A stretch of DNA of 17,705 nucleotides from Blautia sp. BIOML-A1 (lineage in GTDB: Bacteria; Bacillota; Clostridia; Lachnospirales; Lachnospiraceae). Within the stretch, counting starts at the first letter, position 1; each line of letters opens with the position of its first letter. Where the stretch lies: assembly GCF_009883055.1 (NCBI RefSeq), contig NZ_WWVR01000046.1, forward strand, positions 1 through 17,705. Direction: 5' to 3'. Positions 6,036-11,987 of the stretch are shown one piece after another. Below the pieces are notes generated by a model that was given only the letters and a program-made list of their open reading frames with translations, was not told the origin of the DNA and made no database searches. A program made the position numbers and the translations under genes.

Positions 6036-6815
6036 TTATGTCTTTTTCCCTGCTGTCAGGATCGTCACCGCCGTATGCGGAAACAACAGCATCATTCCCG
6101 AAAAAAGCAGATAATCCAGAACAAAGCTTGAGAAAGATGAAAATGTAAATTTCAGAATGTCTTTGTAGATCCTCAGTGAATCACGGACCGTCCGAAAATG
6201 CGAAGTGGAATTGTCATCATCTTTGTAGATGGTTTTGATCGGGATCTCCCTGATATGGACTTTTTTCTTCGCCATCGTTATCGGCACATTCATTTCGTAC
6301 CCATACCGCTCGCCCTCGATCACAAGGAACTCCGGGATCATTTCTGTTCCAAAAGCCCGGAGACCTGTCTGGGTATCGGAAACTCTCACACCGCTGATCA
6401 GATGAAAAACACTTCGCGTCAGTTCATTTCCGATTCTGGAACGAGGCGGCATCTTGTGTCCCACAGAACGGACTCCCAAGACCAGTGTATGGCTCTCATC
6501 CTGTGCCGCCTCAAGCAGTTTGAGCATGTCTTCCGGGAGATGCTGTCCATCCGCATCCATGATCCCCACGACATCTCTGTGACTGTGCTTCTGCTCAATA
6601 TATTCAAGTGCAGATTTTATTGCGGCTCCTTTGCCGCTGTTCTCAGGATGTCTGAGGATCACGCTGACATCGCTGATCTCATCAAAAATGCTCTGATATT
6701 CCTCACCGCTTCCATCGTCCACCACGATCATCCTGCATCCGGTTTCCCACATCTGCTCTACAAGAGAAACCAGCGTTCTGTCCGGGCAATATGCCGGAAT
6801 GACCACATACGACAT
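6036..6815 (-). CDS. GT2-family polyprenyl-phosphate glycosyltransferase with truncated GtrA domain
   Basis: A family 2 glycosyltransferase of the dolichyl-phosphate mannose synthase/GtrB type, expected to move a sugar from a nucleotide donor to undecaprenyl phosphate at the inner face of the membrane. Residues 1-220 hold the GT-A fold: VIPAY, VVDDGSG, NSGKGAAIKSAL, then MDADGQH (the DXD-type metal site) and DTQTGLRAF. After YKDILKFTFSSFSSFVLDYLLF the protein enters what looks like the first helix of a GtrA flippase-like domain, but stops at residue 259, where two-domain relatives continue for roughly 100 residues. Other frames downstream do not continue GtrA. AGGAG lies 8-9 nt before the ATG. 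It sits downstream of DUF368 and PAP2 genes, consistent with use of C55-P. The transferred sugar cannot be read. Confidence 0.88.
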   Translation of the reverse strand: MSYVVIPAYCPDRTLVSLVEQMWETGCRMIVVDDGSGEEYQSIFDEISDVSVILRHPENSGKGAAIKSALEYIEQKHSHRDVVGIMDADGQHLPEDMLKLLEAAQDESHTLVLGVRSVGHKMPPRSRIGNELTRSVFHLISGVRVSDTQTGLRAFGTEMIPEFLVIEGERYGYEMNVPITMAKKKVHIREIPIKTIYKDDDNSTSHFRTVRDSLRIYKDILKFTFSSFSSFVLDYLLFSGMMLLFPHTAVTILTAGKKT

Positions 6816-6843
6816 TTTTTCATCTCCTCTCGCTGCCTGGAAA

Positions 6844-6918
6844 TTATTCTCCCAGTATTACCGGAATCTGAAATACCATCATCAATGCGCCTATAAAAAC
6901 AATTGTCCCAATACTCAT
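6844..6918 (-). CDS. 24-aa hydrophobic peptide (single membrane segment)
   Basis: A 25-codon frame beginning MSIGTIVFIGALMMVFQIPV and ending in a glutamate lies in the 117-nt gap between the PAP2 and glycosyltransferase genes. GAGG lies 9 nt before its ATG. The peptide is almost all hydrophobic and would form one membrane helix. It starts 14 nt after the PAP2 stop and ends 28 nt before the glycosyltransferase start, filling a gap that otherwise has no purpose. No family is recognised. The RBS, spacing and composition support translation; the short length leaves chance possible. If real, it may be a small subunit or regulator of one of the flanking membrane enzymes (inference). Confidence 0.5.
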   Translation of the reverse strand: MSIGTIVFIGALMMVFQIPVILGE

Positions 6919-6932
6919 AGTTATCGCCTCTT

Positions 6933-7475
6933 TTACTTTCTTTGTGAAATTCCAGGGATCCCTTTGTTTTTTACTTTTTCCATGATCTTATATCCTATAT
7001 ATCCGGACAAAACTCCAAGAAGCAGTCCGCCCAGTACATCTGTAGGATAATGTACATATAAATAAAGTCTTGAAACTGCGATCAGGCAGGCAAGTATCAG
7101 TGCCGGTTTCCACAGTTTATCTTTTGAAAAATACAGTGCACTCACTGCTGTAAAAGACGCGGATGTGTGACCTGACGGGAAGGAAAAATCGTGAAGCTTC
7201 GGAACCAGAAGCTGAACCGTCGTATTCACATCATACGGTCTTGTTCTTGCAAACAGATTTTTCAGGATCACATTGCACAGTACTGTCTGCACGACCAGTG
7301 CCACCAGCATTACACCGCCGGTCCGTCTCGTTTTCGGTATTATCAGAAGTATCGCCGTTAAGATGATCCAGATAATTCCCACGTCTCCAAGTTTTGTGAC
7401 CCCGACCATGATCTTATCCAGCACCGGTGTATGCAGTGTCTGGATAAAATCCAGAATTTTAAATTCAATGCTCAT
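6933..7475 (-). CDS. PAP2-family membrane phosphatase (candidate undecaprenyl-diphosphate phosphatase)
   Basis: A 180-aa membrane phosphatase with all three PAP2 motifs: K72NLFARTRP80, FPSGH (99-103) and SR(135-136)...H142-YPTD146. Several hydrophobic helices surround them. Enzymes of this type (BcrC, PgpB) remove phosphate from undecaprenyl diphosphate, or act on phosphatidylglycerol phosphate or diacylglycerol pyrophosphate. I take the ATG at 7475 (MSIEFKILDF), because GGAG lies 8 nt upstream and the start then overlaps the end of the DUF368 gene by 11 nt (ATGAGCATTGA), typical of translational coupling. The longer frame to 7544 would overlap DUF368 by 80 nt with no support. The DUF368 partner makes a C55-PP/C55-P recycling role the best guess. 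Confidence 0.9.
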   Translation of the reverse strand: MSIEFKILDFIQTLHTPVLDKIMVGVTKLGDVGIIWIILTAILLIIPKTRRTGGVMLVALVVQTVLCNVILKNLFARTRPYDVNTTVQLLVPKLHDFSFPSGHTSASFTAVSALYFSKDKLWKPALILACLIAVSRLYLYVHYPTDVLGGLLLGVLSGYIGYKIMEKVKNKGIPGISQRK

Positions 7476-8346
7476 AACTCTCACTCCATTCCTTGATAAA
7501 ATGCATTCCAAGAACGAGTCCAAGGCCAATGAATACAGCGACAAGATTCAGGCTTCCCAGGTTTAATGCCGGAAGTGCATTTTCCAGGGTAGTCGGTCCC
7601 ATAATGATCGCGTAGAAAGAACCGATCATCATGCCAAGAATCATATAAACTGACTGTGTACGGTAATTTTCCAGACAGAACTGGATGAGTCTTACTACAG
7701 TTACTGCTCCTGTCAGTACACCAAGTCCAAAGATCATCAGTGCCGGGAAGCAGGCAAAATTCATAGACATCAGTCCTCTTACCGCATTGATCACCGGGAT
7801 ATACATTCCAAAGATCAGAAGCAGTGTGGAACCGGAAATCCCCGGAAGGAACATCGCTGAGATTGCGATCATTCCAATGAAAAACAGCTTAATTCCAAGC
7901 AGCGGTGACATACTTGCCATATCCGCTGTTCCTGCTCCGATCCTTCCGTTCAGCCAGGTGATAATGACTACTGTAAAAATACCCAGGCAGAGGAAAAAGA
8001 AACCTTTCATAACCTTTCGGAAGGACTGATATTCTTCATGAACCACTACCGGAAGAGAACCTGCGATAAATCCAATAAACAGGGAGCTTATCATATAAAT
8101 GTGACTTTCAAACAGGGAAGAAAGTGCGAGGACTGCCATTCCCATTCCGATCAGCCATCCGATCCCCAGTTTGAACAGATATCGGAATGCCTGTTTTTTC
8201 TGTCTCATTTTGCCAAATACCAGATTATTGATGGAACCGATGAACTGGTCATAAAATCCCATGATAAATGCGATTGTTCCTCCGGAAACTCCCGGAACAC
8301 TATCAGCCAGCGCCATACAAAAACCATGAACTCCTTCTTTTATCAT
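7465..8346 (-). CDS. DUF368 membrane protein (PopT-type candidate undecaprenyl-phosphate translocase)
   Basis: A 293-aa polytopic membrane protein of the DUF368 family. Two inverted signature loops are visible: ADSVPGVSGGTIAFIMGFYD near the N terminus and FLPGISGSTLLLIFGMY in the second half. Family members, named PopT in Staphylococcus aureus, have been shown to return undecaprenyl phosphate to the inner leaflet. The ATG at 8346 (MIKEGVHGF) has GAGGAGG about 10 nt upstream. The apparent start at 8376 is a TTG located upstream of that RBS and is rejected. The 3' end overlaps the PAP2 gene by 11 nt. The gene follows the response regulator gene after a 91-nt gap containing a -10 box and GTTTA repeats, and no terminator, so it may be read both from its own promoter and from the regulator operon. 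Confidence 0.9.
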   Translation of the reverse strand: MIKEGVHGFCMALADSVPGVSGGTIAFIMGFYDQFIGSINNLVFGKMRQKKQAFRYLFKLGIGWLIGMGMAVLALSSLFESHIYMISSLFIGFIAGSLPVVVHEEYQSFRKVMKGFFFLCLGIFTVVIITWLNGRIGAGTADMASMSPLLGIKLFFIGMIAISAMFLPGISGSTLLLIFGMYIPVINAVRGLMSMNFACFPALMIFGLGVLTGAVTVVRLIQFCLENYRTQSVYMILGMMIGSFYAIIMGPTTLENALPALNLGSLNLVAVFIGLGLVLGMHFIKEWSESYEH

Positions 8347-8375
8347 AACAAAAAAACCTCCTCTTTGCTTATGCA

Positions 8376-8400
8376 ATTATCCTAACAGACTGCATTAAAC
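8376..8400 (-). promoter_or_regulatory. DUF368-operon promoter with weak -35
   Basis: GATAAT (8376-8381) is a good -10, but no TTGACA-like -35 lies at 16-18 bp. A GTTTA (8396-8400) occupies that place instead. This looks like a promoter that needs an activator. The leader would be about 25 nt. Confidence 0.5.
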
Positions 8401-8417
8401 AAAAAGGAGATGTTTTT

Positions 8418-8436
8418 CTAAACAAACCCTAAACTC
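8418..8436 (-). promoter_or_regulatory. Direct-repeat box GTTTA-N6-GTTTA upstream of the DUF368 gene
   Basis: Reads GAGTTTAGGGTTTGTTTAG on the - strand, with half-sites at 8430-8434 and 8419-8423, an 11-bp period. It lies just past the response regulator stop codon. Seventeen of its 19 positions fall in runs shared with the box upstream of the kinase gene, apart from two central bases and the last one. An 11-bp direct repeat is the usual binding pattern of OmpR/PhoB-type dimers (known); binding by this regulator is inferred. Confidence 0.55.
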
Positions 8437-8437
8437 T

Positions 8438-9151
8438 TTATTTATTTAATCGATATCCCGCGCCCCAGACGGTCTCGAGGATCTTTGGATTCTTGCTGTC
8501 GTCCTCAATCTTCTCTCTGATGCGGTTGACATGCACCATGACCGTCGCGCTGTCACCGGCATAATCAAAGCCCCATATCTTCTCAAATAACTGCTCTTTG
8601 GAAAACACGATATTCGGATGCTGTGCAAAAAATTTGAGCAGTTCAAATTCCTTGTTCGGGAAACGGATCTCCTGATCTCCCTTGAATACTTTCCAGCTGT
8701 TCACAAGGATCCTCAGATCCTGGATACGGATTTCCTCCGGCTCTTCTTGATGGGCGGAATCGGCACTTTTTTGCAGCATACGGTCATACTGACGGAGATT
8801 TGCTGTGACACGGGCAACCAGTTCTGCCGGATCAAACGGCTTGGAAATATAATCATCTGCGCCCATTCCAAGACCACGGATCTTGTCTACAGATTCCGTC
8901 CTTGCTGTCACCATCAGGATCGGAATATCCAATTTGTCACGAATCTCCCTGCATATCGTATAGCCGCTTTTGCCCGGAAGCATCAGATCAAGCAGGATCA
9001 GATCGAAGGATTCTGCCTCAATGATCTCATTCACTTTATTTCCATCAGAAAGAATCTTTGTCTCAAAACCGGCAGACTCCAGATATGCCTCCTCGATCAT
9101 GCTGATATCTTCATCATCCTCAATGATCAGAATTTTCTTCCTGTTTTCCAT
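8438..9151 (-). CDS. OmpR/PhoB-family response regulator
   Basis: A 237-aa DNA-binding response regulator. The receiver domain (about 5-120) has the acidic pocket EDDED near residue 11, the phospho-acceptor Asp55 in LILLDLMLPG, the T in VTART and the lysine in YISKPFD. The winged-helix domain (about 138-235) ends in RIREKIEDDSK...TVWGAGYRL, the recognition and wing region typical of OmpR-type proteins. The ATG at 9151 lies within the 3' end of the kinase gene (32-nt overlap), with AAAGGA 7 nt upstream. It is the partner of the upstream kinase. Direct repeats before the kinase gene and directly after its own stop are candidate targets. Confidence 0.96.
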   Translation of the reverse strand: MENRKKILIIEDDEDISMIEEAYLESAGFETKILSDGNKVNEIIEAESFDLILLDLMLPGKSGYTICREIRDKLDIPILMVTARTESVDKIRGLGMGADDYISKPFDPAELVARVTANLRQYDRMLQKSADSAHQEEPEEIRIQDLRILVNSWKVFKGDQEIRFPNKEFELLKFFAQHPNIVFSKEQLFEKIWGFDYAGDSATVMVHVNRIREKIEDDSKNPKILETVWGAGYRLNK

Positions 9152-10316
9152 GCTGTGCCATCCTTTCTCTGCCTTTTAATGGAAAATCCATAGAGATCAC
9201 AAGACCATTCCTGTTTTCTGCACGGACATTTCCCTTCATTGCTTCTACAAGATATTTCACGATATAAAGTCCCAGACCGTTTCCTTCTTTTTTGTTGCGG
9301 GACTCATCTGCGCGGTAAAATTCTTCAAAGATATGCGGAAGTTTTTCTTCCGGAACTCCAACTCCATTGTCTGAAACAGTGAGAAGAAGTCTGTCTTCCT
9401 GTTCTCTCAGAGAGATTTCTACTTCAACTGGTTCCTGTTCGCTATATTTGATGCTGTTCTCAATCAGATTGTCTAGGATCCTCTGCATCTGCTCCGGATC
9501 CAGCTCGGTATAGAGGTTGCATTCTTCCAGTGTCGCACGGACTTCTGCCTGTGCAGGATCAAGGACTTCCTGTTTGCCGTAGACATATTTTGCAAGAAAA
9601 TCTGTCAGATTTATCCTCTGGACAGATAACGGCATGTTTCCTGTCTCAAGTTTGGACAGATAGAATAACTGATTCAGAAGTGTATCCATCTCGCCGGTCC
9701 GCCGGTAAGCTGCATTCAGAAATTTCTGCTGTTTCTCCGGTGTTGAGGCGATTCCATCCATCAGCGCTTTGATCGTTCCCTTGATCGCAGTCAGTGGTGT
9801 ACGGAGATCGTGTGAGATCCCTGCGATCATATCTGTGCGGGCCTTTTCGTAGCGCTGGTTTTTTTCCTGCGCTGCCAGAATGTGCCCCTGCATTTTGTTA
9901 AAGGTTGTGCAGACTTTCTCAAATTCTACATCTCCGACATAGAGGATATCTTCCGTCAGGTTGTTATTCTGCACCCGCTCTGCGCCATCGTTCAAAGCAT
10001 CCAGCGGCTCCAGGATATGCCTGGAAAGATTCCTTGTAAATGCCTGGCTGACACCTACCAGCGCCAGGATACAGAGGATTCCATCTGCCAGGAACAGAAT
10101 GATGAATTCATTTCGTTTGATCGTCCAGGTCTCTACCATTTCTTCCAGGCCGTCATCCCCCATAAGTTCAACGGCTGTATCTTCGAATTCATGCTCGATG
10201 GATTCGGAATATACCTTGATGATCCCAAGGTTCACGATCAGAAAGATTCCCAGGGTGACCAGGATCATCAGTGTATTGGATATGAAAATACGTCTTTTTA
10301 CTGTGTTCTTATTCAT
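9120..10316 (-). CDS. Sensor histidine kinase
   Basis: A 398-aa membrane kinase. TM1 spans about residues 11-33, a short outer loop about 35-70, and TM2 about 71-92. A HAMP linker (about 93-145) follows, then HisKA with the phospho-acceptor His169 in ISHDLRTPLTAIKG. The ATPase domain has the N box DNLIENSIK (Asn287), DNGVG (316-320), F box and GNGLGL. The outer loop is only about 35-40 residues, so it probably senses through the membrane or a partner rather than by a large ligand domain. The kinase precedes its regulator, the reverse of the more common order, and overlaps it by 32 nt. AGGGG lies 8 nt before the ATG. Signal unknown; the neighbouring C55-P genes suggest envelope stress (inference). 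Confidence 0.95.
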   Translation of the reverse strand: MNKNTVKRRIFISNTLMILVTLGIFLIVNLGIIKVYSESIEHEFEDTAVELMGDDGLEEMVETWTIKRNEFIILFLADGILCILALVGVSQAFTRNLSRHILEPLDALNDGAERVQNNNLTEDILYVGDVEFEKVCTTFNKMQGHILAAQEKNQRYEKARTDMIAGISHDLRTPLTAIKGTIKALMDGIASTPEKQQKFLNAAYRRTGEMDTLLNQLFYLSKLETGNMPLSVQRINLTDFLAKYVYGKQEVLDPAQAEVRATLEECNLYTELDPEQMQRILDNLIENSIKYSEQEPVEVEISLREQEDRLLLTVSDNGVGVPEEKLPHIFEEFYRADESRNKKEGNGLGLYIVKYLVEAMKGNVRAENRNGLVISMDFPLKGRERMAQHGKQEENSDH

Positions 10317-10359
10317 GTTTCTTTCCCCTTTCCTTCCATATTCACTGCATTTTGTTTTT

Positions 10360-10365
10360 ATTATA
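10360..10365 (-). promoter_or_regulatory. -10 box of the kinase-regulator operon
   Basis: A perfect TATAAT on the - strand, 44 nt before the kinase ATG. The best -35 at 17 bp is poor (GGTGTT). A GTTTA (10381-10385) overlaps that place, as in the DUF368 promoter. Confidence 0.55.
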
Positions 10366-10397
10366 AAGGAAAGTCCTGAATAAACACCGTGAGAAAG

Positions 10398-10416
10398 TTA
10401 AACAAAATCTAAACTC
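10398..10416 (-). promoter_or_regulatory. Direct-repeat box GTTTA-N6-GTTTA upstream of the kinase gene
   Basis: Reads GAGTTTAGATTTTGTTTAA on the - strand, with half-sites at 10410-10414 and 10399-10403. It nearly matches the box at 8418-8436. The first half-site is 49 bp from the -10 box here and 53 bp there. It probably mediates autoregulation by the response regulator (inference). Confidence 0.55.
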
Positions 10417-10429
10417 TATCTCTGTAATA

Positions 10430-10648
10430 TTACCGTAGTTTTCTCAGTTCGCCTTCGATCAGAAACACTTCGTCGCCCTCGTTGATGTCCAGCTCATACA
10501 GTCTGGCATCTTTTTCGTGGATGATCTTTTCTTCTCCTGTGAGATTGCTTTTGAGAAGTACTTTGTCTTTGATCTCAAATCCATCCGGCCGCCCTTCACA
10601 GCCGAAATCCGGTTCTTCAATATGTAAAACCTGAAATGTTTCCAGCAT
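10430..10648 (-). CDS. Small beta-rich soluble protein (72 aa)
   Basis: I do not recognise a named family. The 72 residues begin MLETFQVLHIEEPDFGCEGR and end in ELDINEGDEVFLIEGELRKL, a pattern of short beta strands with an INEGDEV turn like small OB/SH3-type barrels. There is no membrane segment. AAGGGG lies 8 nt before the ATG, and the start is 27 nt after the transglutaminase stop, so it belongs to that operon. It is weakly reminiscent of the 56-aa gene product at the head of the same operon (MLE start, an E-G turn near the C terminus). No terminator separates it from the kinase gene downstream. Confidence 0.8.
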   Translation of the reverse strand: MLETFQVLHIEEPDFGCEGRPDGFEIKDKVLLKSNLTGEEKIIHEKDARLYELDINEGDEVFLIEGELRKLR

Positions 10649-10675
10649 AGTAATTTCCCCTTTTAGATAAAAAAC

Positions 10676-11701
10676 TTATTCTTTTTCTCCCTCATTTGCA
10701 TCTTCCATTGTGATGCATTCCTGTGCCTGTTCTTCTATGTAGTGGAGACTCAGGACTGCCTGCGGCCAGTTGACATTTACAACTGGTGTCTTTTTTCTTT
10801 CTTCTCCTGCTTTGCGGATCAGGTCGAGAAGTTCCTTCAGTACTTCTCTGGTGAGATAGCCGCCGCGCCAGTGGAAAGTGAGTGTTCTGCCTTTCTTTGC
10901 AGCCTGCAGGGATCGTTTGTAGACATCTTCCTGCTTTGTAAAGGAAAGCTTCTTTTCTTTATAGTAAAAATGTTCATGATCTGTACAATGCGGTGCCGGT
11001 GCGATCAGAGGCTCATGATCCCGAAAAATACTCTTGTCATCCAGATTGAAATAATCGTAACGAATGTCCTGTATCTGGTCATTTTTGCCAAGAGTATTAT
11101 CAAAGGTTGCATCCAGATGATAGTATACACCGCCAACTCTGACAATATTCCAGGTATGGCGGTATTTGATACCTTTATCTGGGTTGTTGCCGCAGATTGC
11201 GATCACACACCAGACTCCCAGTTCATCAAGCAGTACTTTAACCGCCTTGGCGATTCCCTCACAGACACCAACGCCCTGTCCAAGCGGTCCTATGATTTCA
11301 TGGGAATAGGGTTTCTTGAGTTTATCGTAACGGATGTTTTCACAGATAAAGTCATGCACATATTTTTCCTTTTCCCATTCGGACAACTTTGCAGCTGTCC
11401 GTACAAGCTTGTCGATCCGTGCGGTCATTGCCTTCTGATGTTCTCTGATTTTATTTTTTTCAAAAAGATATTCCGGAATGAAAATAATATTAGGGGAGTC
11501 TTTGTAGTAGCGGTATTTGTACCCGGTTGCCCAGAAAATCTCCGGATGATCCAGCCTCAGCTGGAAAAAAACATTGTACAGGGAATCCGCATCCAGTGCC
11601 GGGATCTGAAACTCATCCGTCAGATTCCGAATTCCCTGCAGCATGGCATGATACGCTGCCTGCTTCTGTTTATCCATATGATTGTAGTAATACTGTTCCA
11701 T
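10676..11701 (-). CDS. Transglutaminase-like (papain-fold) protein
   Basis: A 341-aa protein with a transglutaminase-like core. The catalytic triad is visible: Cys147 in GVGVCEGIAKA, His182 in KYRHTWNIV and Asp197 in YYHLDATFD. The N-terminal 110 residues are helical and charged, and the last 80 contain a mixed region ending in an acidic tail. No signal peptide or membrane helix is seen, so it should be cytoplasmic, where bacterial members usually act as proteases or are of unknown role. Related proteins are annotated only as transglutaminase domain-containing. AGGA lies 6 nt before the ATG. Two small genes flank it in one operon. The substrate is unknown. Confidence 0.85.
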   Translation of the reverse strand: MEQYYYNHMDKQKQAAYHAMLQGIRNLTDEFQIPALDADSLYNVFFQLRLDHPEIFWATGYKYRYYKDSPNIIFIPEYLFEKNKIREHQKAMTARIDKLVRTAAKLSEWEKEKYVHDFICENIRYDKLKKPYSHEIIGPLGQGVGVCEGIAKAVKVLLDELGVWCVIAICGNNPDKGIKYRHTWNIVRVGGVYYHLDATFDNTLGKNDQIQDIRYDYFNLDDKSIFRDHEPLIAPAPHCTDHEHFYYKEKKLSFTKQEDVYKRSLQAAKKGRTLTFHWRGGYLTREVLKELLDLIRKAGEERKKTPVVNVNWPQAVLSLHYIEEQAQECITMEDANEGEKE

Positions 11702-11721
11702 CTTAGTCCTGTCTCCCGGAT

Positions 11722-11892
11722 TTATTTCATGGAGTACTGCATCATCTCATAATGAAGGATACAGCCCTCATAAATCTCCATCGGCAGAAGTGCTCTCGCT
11801 ACCAGTTTAAGTTCCTCCTCCGGTCTGTCCAGCCGCTGAAGCTGTGCATAATCTCCGTCAATCTGTTTTACTTCGTAATCACATTCTAACAT
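11722..11892 (-). CDS. DUF3006-like small protein (56 aa)
   Basis: A 57-codon frame begins MLECDYEVKQIDGDYAQLQR, continues through RALLPMEIYEG and ends in EMMQYSMK. The pattern, a short strand, the IDGDYAQLQ turn, then a xxLLPxxxxEGxxL segment, resembles DUF3006 proteins (inference from remembered family shape). It is preceded by AGGGAGG (11899-11905), with 6 nt to the ATG at 11892; the in-frame ATG two codons earlier abuts the RBS and is less likely. The stop is 20 nt before the transglutaminase start, so the two are co-transcribed. It heads the operon, after a leader with four GTAACT repeats. Confidence 0.75.
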   Translation of the reverse strand: MLECDYEVKQIDGDYAQLQRLDRPEEELKLVARALLPMEIYEGCILHYEMMQYSMK

Positions 11893-11933
11893 TGTCATCC
11901 TCCCTGTTATCTATTGTAAATCGAATGCTTTTA

Positions 11934-11972
11934 GTAACTGCTGTAACTGTTTATAGTAACTTTTTAGTAACT
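11934..11972. repeat. Four direct GTAACT repeats in the leader of the small-protein/transglutaminase operon
   Basis: GTAACT occurs at 11934, 11943, 11956 and 11967 in the same orientation, inside a 95-bp gap. Spacings are 9, 13 and 11 bp. On the - strand they read AGTTAC and precede a TACAAT (11913-11918) that could be a -10, with no clear -35. A binding site for a regulator is possible; chance in AT-rich DNA cannot be ruled out. Confidence 0.5.
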
Positions 11973-11987
11973 GTTCACAACAACTTT

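Noticed and set aside
6036..6120. Frameshift as the cause of the missing GtrA domain
   Set aside because: Reading the other two frames past residue 245 gives no GtrA-like continuation, so a simple frameshift does not explain the short C terminus.
7476..7544. N-terminal extension of the PAP2 protein
   Set aside because: It would overlap the DUF368 gene by 80 nt and lacks an RBS; the ATG at 7475 has GGAG 8 nt upstream and gives the normal family N terminus.
8347..8376. TTG start and ten-residue extension of the DUF368 protein
   Set aside because: The extension encodes the GAGGAGG that serves as RBS for the ATG at 8346, and the TTG overlaps the predicted -10 box.
10742..11752. Long + strand open frame (336 codons) opposite the transglutaminase gene
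   Set aside because: The - strand gene has a complete catalytic triad, RBS and operon spacing. The + frame has no motif and is rich in Phe and Cys, as expected of an antisense shadow.
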